Source: Actinomycetales bacterium (GTDB taxonomy: Bacteria > Actinomycetota > Actinomycetes > Propionibacteriales > Nocardioidaceae). From it: a DNA stretch of 9,939 nucleotides. The notes beneath the pieces are model-generated. The model ran no database searches. It was not told the DNA's origin and saw only the letters and a list, made by a program, of their open reading frames with translations. The stretch covers positions 1 through 9,939 of the forward strand of contig JAAZCT010000008.1 in the NCBI GenBank assembly GCA_012513165.1. Reading direction: 5' to 3'. Position numbers and translations under genes: made by a program. This document shows, piece by piece, positions 6,520 through 9,939 of the stretch; positions within the stretch are counted from its first letter, which is position 1, and each line of letters starts with the position of its first letter.

Positions 6520-7556
6520 CACAGTCCCTCTCCGGTAGTTGGTTCTGGTGCTTTCGGCCCGAGGGTCACGCGCAGGTCGGGACCGATCTGGGAGACCTCG
6601 CGATAGTCAAAGCGAGGTTGGTCGCTCAACGTGGGGGAGCTCGTCGTGACGGCAGCCAAACCCGAGCCGACCACGGTAGGAGCGAGGTAGCCGATCACGC
6701 GGTCGACCACACCGGCATCGAGCCATGCGCCAGCAAGCGTCGGCCCGCCTTCGAGCCACACGTGATGGATCGGGATCTCGCTGAGTTCCGCGAGCACCGC
6801 GATCGGGTCTCGTTGGCTGAGAAACATCGTGGGGGCTTCAGACGAGTGCAGGTTGAAACTGCGTGGGATTTCGCTTTCGCCCACCACCACGCGCAGAGGT
6901 TGTTGCGCCGCGAGTTCGTTGAACTCGTTACGGATTGTGAGCCGCGGGTTATCAGCCAGCGCAGTTCCGGTTCCGATCAGGATCGCATCACATTCAGCTC
7001 GCAGCCGATGCACGTCCGCACGCGATTCAGCCGAGGTGATCCACTGGCTCGTGCCATCAGCAGCGGCACTGCGTCCGTCGATTCCGGCAGCGAACTTCCA
7101 AGTCACAAACGGTCGGCCGGTGCGATGCAAGTGCGCCCAGACCTCGATCAACTGTTCGCCTTCTGCCGCGAGTAGACCCGCTTCGACGTCTACCCCAGCG
7201 GCTCGCAATACTTCGGCTCCGCCGGCACCTTGGGCGTTCGGGTCGCTGGCGGCGAACACCACCCGACGCACACCAGCAGCGATCAACGCTTCGGCGCAAG
7301 GGCCCGTTCGCCCGGTGTGCTTGCAGGGTTCAAGCGTGACGACGGCGGTAGCCCCTCGTGTGCGCTCTCCTGCTTGGTTCAACGCTTCGATCTCAGCGTG
7401 TGGTTGGCCGGCCCCATGATGATGCCCGAGCGCGATCACGTTCTCGTCGGCGTCGAGCACCACACAACCGACTTGCGGGTTGGGTAGCGTGTTGACCGCT
7501 TCGCGGGCAGCAGCGAACGCGAGACGCATGGCCTCGGTTTCAGCTGTGGTCGCCAC
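6519..7556 (-). CDS. ribD: Bifunctional diaminohydroxyphosphoribosylaminopyrimidine deaminase / 5-amino-6-(5-phosphoribosylamino)uracil reductase
   Basis: RibD carries out the deamination and NADPH-dependent reduction that follow GTP opening in riboflavin synthesis. The 345-residue protein has an N-terminal zinc deaminase domain (1-145): LPNPQVGCVV (24-33), His53 and Glu55 in PHAEIEAL, and Cys78 and Cys87 in PCKHTGRTGPC. The reductase domain (about 148-345) includes RPFVTWKFAAGIDGR, SQWITSAESRADVHRLRAECDAILIGTGTALADNPRLT and VWLEGGPTLAGAWLDAGVVDR. I chose the GTG at 7556 because GAGGAG lies 5 nt upstream and homology begins soon after it. In-frame ATG codons at 7604 and 7652 lack that site, and the latter lies inside the riboswitch. 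It is the first gene of the rib operon, behind the FMN riboswitch. Confidence 0.95.
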   Translation of the reverse strand: MATTAETEAMRLAFAAAREAVNTLPNPQVGCVVLDADENVIALGHHHGAGQPHAEIEALNQAGERTRGATAVVTLEPCKHTGRTGPCAEALIAAGVRRVVFAASDPNAQGAGGAEVLRAAGVDVEAGLLAAEGEQLIEVWAHLHRTGRPFVTWKFAAGIDGRSAAADGTSQWITSAESRADVHRLRAECDAILIGTGTALADNPRLTIRNEFNELAAQQPLRVVVGESEIPRSFNLHSSEAPTMFLSQRDPIAVLAELSEIPIHHVWLEGGPTLAGAWLDAGVVDRVIGYLAPTVVGSGLAAVTTSSPTLSDQPRFDYREVSQIGPDLRVTLGPKAPEPTTGEGL

Positions 7557-7560
7557 GGCT

Positions 7561-7638
7561 GCTCCTCTCGTCGGTCTCACGACCCGGGGCAACCGTGCTG
7601 GCATCGGCGAACGCGAGCGCGCGACGATACAGAACGTA
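7561..7638 (-). promoter_or_regulatory. Expression platform region between FMN aptamer and ribD
   Basis: This stretch holds a short GGTC-GTGA-GACC hairpin with a GNRA-type loop (7573-7584), directly before the ribD ribosome binding site GAGGAG (7562-7567). There is also a 6-nt complementarity between TCGTCG (7622-7627) and CGACGA (7568-7573). The two pairings share position 7573 and the second abuts the binding site. They could be alternative folds of the switch, but the evidence is only base complementarity. No T-tract terminator is present. Confidence 0.35.
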
Positions 7639-7753
7639 CGTGCACCTACCATCCGGACTTTAACCGTCGGTACTGGAGTTTCACCAGTTCAACCGCTTGA
7701 CGCGGGTCGCGGACTATCACCGCCGGCTCGGACTTTCACCGACCCCGGGCACG
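7639..7753 (-). ncRNA. FMN riboswitch (RFN element)
   Basis: The minus strand carries the conserved RFN blocks in order: GGGGTCGGTGAAAGTCCGA, CCGGCGGTGATAGTCCGCGA, a variable arm, GGTGAAACTCC, and ACCGACGGTTAAAGTCCGGATGG. The outer P1 helix is visible as CGTGC (7749-7753) pairing with GCACG (7639-7643). It lies in the 5' leader of ribD, where it would sense flavin mononucleotide and reduce expression of the four rib genes when FMN is plentiful. Downstream of it, up to the ribD start, I find no hairpin followed by a T-tract. Control of ribosome access to the GAGGAG site is therefore more likely than transcription termination. That last point is inference. Confidence 0.95.
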
Positions 7754-7776
7754 CGAGCGTTTGCTCGAACATTCGA

Positions 7777-7804
7777 AGTCTAGCCGAGCGAAAACGAGAC
7801 TCAA
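7777..7804 (-). promoter_or_regulatory. Candidate promoter of the riboflavin operon
   Basis: TTGAGT (7799-7804) and TAGACT (7777-7782) are separated by 16 bp. The -35 overlaps the TGA stop codon of rpe. Transcription would start near 7770, about 17 nt before the P1 helix of the FMN riboswitch, which is a sensible position for a riboswitch leader. This is the best of the three TAGACT promoters in the window. Confidence 0.6.
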
Positions 7805-8460
7805 TGCGCGCAGGCCGAAACGGCGCGCGAGCGCAAGTCCTCGACCATCTGCGAGGGATCGTCTGCGCCGTAGACCGCTGAGCCTGCGACGAACGTGTCA
7901 GCGCCCGCTTCGGCACAGCGTTCGATCGTTTCTAGCGACACTCCCCCGTCGACTTGCAACCAAATGTCTCCGCCCACCTTGTCGAGCATGGCGCGAGTGC
8001 GGCGGATCTTGGGAAGGCACACATCGAGGAACTTCTGTCCGCCGAAACCTGGCTCGACCGTCATGATCAAGACCATGTCCAGCTCGGGCAGCATGTCTTC
8101 GTAGGGCTCGATCGGGGTGGCTGGTTTGAGTGCCATCGAGGCGCGGGCTCCCATGCTGCGCAGTTCGCGCGCCAGTCGAATGGGCGCAGCGGCTGCTTCG
8201 ACATGGAAGGTGACGCTGCTGGCGCCGGCTTCCACGAACTGGGGTGCCCACCGGTCTGGATCGGCGATCATCAGGTGTGCGTCGATAGGCTGCTTGGCCA
8301 CCTTCGCGAGGGATTCGATCACGGGCGCGCCGAGCGTCAGGTTCGGCACAAAGTGGTTATCCATGACATCCATGTGCAGGAAATCTGCCGACCCGATCCG
8401 TGCGGCTTCGTCAGCGAGGCGGGAAAAGTCGGCGTTAAGCAAGCTGGGCGTGATGCGCAT
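7801..8460 (-). CDS. rpe: Ribulose-phosphate 3-epimerase
   Basis: Rpe interconverts ribulose 5-phosphate and xylulose 5-phosphate in the pentose phosphate pathway. The 219-residue TIM-barrel protein begins [12 protein letters not shown]. It carries the metal ligands His29 and Asp31 in [13 protein letters not shown], His62 in DAHLMI, and Asp171 in QVDGGV. The phosphate-binding segments are [10 protein letters not shown] (135-144) and VAGSAVYG (191-198). All expected active-site residues are present and the length is normal. The ATG at 8460 is the only possible start, since an in-frame TAG lies three codons before it. The ribosome binding site is weak. The gap to rsmB is 16 nt, so the two are probably cotranscribed. 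It lies just upstream of the rib operon, whose RibBA draws on the same substrate pool. Confidence 0.97.
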   Translation of the reverse strand: MRITPSLLNADFSRLADEAARIGSADFLHMDVMDNHFVPNLTLGAPVIESLAKVAKQPIDAHLMIADPDRWAPQFVEAGASSVTFHVEAAAAPIRLARELRSMGARASMALKPATPIEPYEDMLPELDMVLIMTVEPGFGGQKFLDVCLPKIRRTRAMLDKVGGDIWLQVDGGVSLETIERCAEAGADTFVAGSAVYGADDPSQMVEDLRSRAVSACAH

Positions 8461-8476
8461 GTGACCAGCCTAGCGA

Positions 8477-9739
8477 CTACGAAATCCGAAGGAGCGCCAG
8501 ATACATCGCGTCGGTGCCGTGTTCGTCCGGCCACCAGCGATGTTCCGACTCCAGTTGCACGTTCTCGCCAAGCACTCCGGCCACGATGTCGGTCGTTTCT
8601 GCTGCGATCGGCGAACACGTCGCATAGGCCACGATCCCGCCAGAACGCGTGTACGCGATCGCAGCGGCCAACAAATCGTGCTGCAACGCTGTCAGTCCCA
8701 CCAGGTCTTCTTCGGACTTGCGCCACCGCGACTCGGGCCTGCGACGCAACGCACCCAAACCGCTGCACGGCGCATCCACGAGCACTCGATCAAAACTGCC
8801 CGGCTGCCACGGGCCACTTCGCCCGTCATGCGACACCACGTCCACATTCGGCAGCGCCACAGTAGATGAACGCACCAACTCGGCGCGGTGTTCTTGCAAT
8901 TCGTTCGCCACCACGTGCGCGCCACGTTCCGCAGCAATCGCACCCCACAGTGCTGCCTTTCCACCGGGCCCAGCGCACAGATCGAGCCAGTTCTCGTCGC
9001 TAGCTGCAAGCGTGACCTCACTCGAAACGAGCGCCACCATCTGCGAGCCCTCGTCCTGCACTCCGGCACGCCCATCGCGTACGGCTGCGATCGCACCGGG
9101 CGCGCCCGAATCCAGGATCACCGCGTACGGGCTGAGTTTGCCCGGTTCGCCAGGCAGAACCTTGGGCGAGATCAAGCCCGGACGCGCCACCAAGGTGACC
9201 TTCGGGCGAGCGTTGTGTGCCGCGAGCAACGGCTCGATTCGGTCGGGGCCGCCCGACTCACGCAACAGCGCCACAATCCACTCGGGATGCGAATAGCGCA
9301 ACGCGAGCGCCTCATCTCCCGAGAGGTTCTTGGTCAGCTCATCGAGCCAGCCATCCAAATCCTTCTGCGCGATCCGCCGCATGATCGCGTTCACGAAACC
9401 GGCCGGCTTGTGCCCGATCACGCTGCGCGCCAACCGCACCGTCGTATCAACGGCCGCATGGTCGGGTATGCGCATTGACAACAACTGATGGGCACCGAGA
9501 CGCAGCACGTCTCGCACTTGCGGATCTACCGTGTTCTTCGCGAGTTTGTCGACGATTGCGTCGTAGATCCCCTGCATACGGATCGTGCCGTGCGTGAGTT
9601 CCGTAGCCAGCGCAGACTCGCGTGTATCGACCTTGCGTGCCTGCAGAATCGACGGCAGGAGCAAGTTCACATAGGCGTCTTCTTCGCGGACCGCGTTCAT
9701 CACTTCATAAGCGATACGGCGTGGATCAGTGTTTTTCAT
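8477..9739 (-). CDS. rsmB: 16S rRNA (cytosine(967)-C5)-methyltransferase
   Basis: RsmB (Sun/Fmu) methylates a cytosine of 16S rRNA using SAM. The 420-residue protein has an N-terminal NusB-like RNA-binding helical domain (about 1-135; DPRRIAYEVMNAV, ATELTHGTIRMQGIYDAI and PAGFVNAIMRRI). A linker with VQDEGSQM (227-234) leads to the methyltransferase fold. This has the SAM motif DLCAGPGGK (253-261), VDAPCSGLG with Cys325 (321-329), RRRPESRWRK (332-341) and AYATCSP with the expected nucleophile Cys375 (371-377). Both conserved cysteines of the m5C methyltransferase mechanism are present. Its ATG overlaps the fmt stop (ATGA), with GGTGGAG five nucleotides upstream. The fmt-rsmB pairing is widely conserved. 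Confidence 0.96.
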   Translation of the reverse strand: MKNTDPRRIAYEVMNAVREEDAYVNLLLPSILQARKVDTRESALATELTHGTIRMQGIYDAIVDKLAKNTVDPQVRDVLRLGAHQLLSMRIPDHAAVDTTVRLARSVIGHKPAGFVNAIMRRIAQKDLDGWLDELTKNLSGDEALALRYSHPEWIVALLRESGGPDRIEPLLAAHNARPKVTLVARPGLISPKVLPGEPGKLSPYAVILDSGAPGAIAAVRDGRAGVQDEGSQMVALVSSEVTLAASDENWLDLCAGPGGKAALWGAIAAERGAHVVANELQEHRAELVRSSTVALPNVDVVSHDGRSGPWQPGSFDRVLVDAPCSGLGALRRRPESRWRKSEEDLVGLTALQHDLLAAAIAYTRSGGIVAYATCSPIAAETTDIVAGVLGENVQLESEHRWWPDEHGTDAMYLALLRIS

Positions 9740-9939
9740 ACAAACTCCACCTCGCTCGCGCCACCGAGGCCTCGACCCCAGTCAGCGGCGCGCATCAGTT
9801 TTTTGCCGTGCGGTTGCACGTCACCCAAAACGACATCGTTGGTGGCGGTACCCACCAATACGCGCTTCTTTTCGATTCGTGCGGACCCCGGCTCCAGATC
9901 GTTACTTTCAGCGATCGTCACCGGACCAAGCTTCACGCG
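9736..9939 (-). CDS. fmt: Methionyl-tRNA formyltransferase, C-terminal end (partial)
   Basis: Only the last 67 or so residues are in the window; the rest lies beyond position 9939. The visible part matches the C-terminal OB-fold-like domain of Fmt: KLGPVTIAES, RIEKKRVLVGTATNDVVLGDVQPHGKKLMRAADWGRGL. The VLVGTAT and VQPHGKKLMRAADWGRG segments are characteristic. Fmt formylates the methionine on initiator tRNA, which is bound partly by this C-terminal domain. The catalytic N-terminal domain is not visible, so its integrity cannot be judged. The stop codon overlaps the start of rsmB by four nucleotides, a common actinobacterial arrangement. Confidence 0.93.
   Translation of the reverse strand, partial: RVKLGPVTIAESNDLEPGSARIEKKRVLVGTATNDVVLGDVQPHGKKLMRAADWGRGLGGASEVEFV

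Noticed and set aside
7557..7652. Longer ribD reading from ATG 7652 or 7604
   Set aside because: The extension overlaps the FMN riboswitch, shows no RibD similarity and lacks a ribosome site. GTG 7556 has GAGGAG at 5 nt.
7954..8865. Long plus-strand ORF (303 codons) opposite rpe and rsmB
   Set aside because: It is antisense to two conserved genes and shows no family features. Long antisense frames are common in GC-rich DNA.
1..9939. Mobile elements, CRISPR arrays, tRNAs, defence or secretion systems
   Set aside because: The whole window is accounted for by conserved housekeeping genes with short gaps. I found no repeats, transposase motifs or tRNA-like folds.

Overview
The window is an ordinary but complete stretch of an actinobacterial chromosome. 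Every gene supported by the sequence lies on the minus strand, so transcription runs from high to low coordinates. The gene order fmt-rsmB-rpe-[FMN riboswitch]-ribD-ribE-ribBA-ribH-hisE-hisG-(PH-domain membrane protein)-(SseB-like protein)-infC-rpmI-rplT-(TrmH/SpoU methyltransferase), the long-form HisG, the hisE-hisG pair and the SseB-like gene are all typical of Actinomycetia. The moderate GC content (I judge high 50s percent by eye) suggests an Actinomycetaceae-like or low-GC Micrococcales-like lineage. That placement is inference, and I cannot name a species.

Layout in the direction of transcription. (1) 9939-7801: the 3' end of fmt (initiator-tRNA formylation), rsmB (16S rRNA m5C methyltransferase) and rpe (ribulose-5-phosphate epimerase), tightly packed. 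(2) 7800-4206: a promoter overlapping the end of rpe, an FMN riboswitch, then four riboflavin genes covering GTP plus ribulose-5-phosphate to riboflavin. The ribulose-5-phosphate used by RibBA is also a substrate of Rpe next door. (3) 4205-2105: a probable leaderless promoter carrying an inverted repeat, then hisE and hisG (second and first steps of histidine synthesis) and two accessory genes of unknown role. (4) 2104-1: a promoter, a structured attenuator-like leader and the translation operon infC-rpmI-rplT, followed by an rRNA methyltransferase that runs off the window.

Genes within each block overlap by 1-13 nt or are separated by short gaps. This supports four transcription units with translational coupling. 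Three of the four have a candidate promoter with the same -10 hexamer TAGACT. I see no mobile element, CRISPR array, tRNA, rRNA or plus-strand gene. I also see no novel multigene system. The parts most worth a second look are regulatory: the mutually exclusive pairings in the infC leader, the AUC start of infC, the inverted repeat in the hisE promoter and the apparently terminator-free FMN riboswitch.
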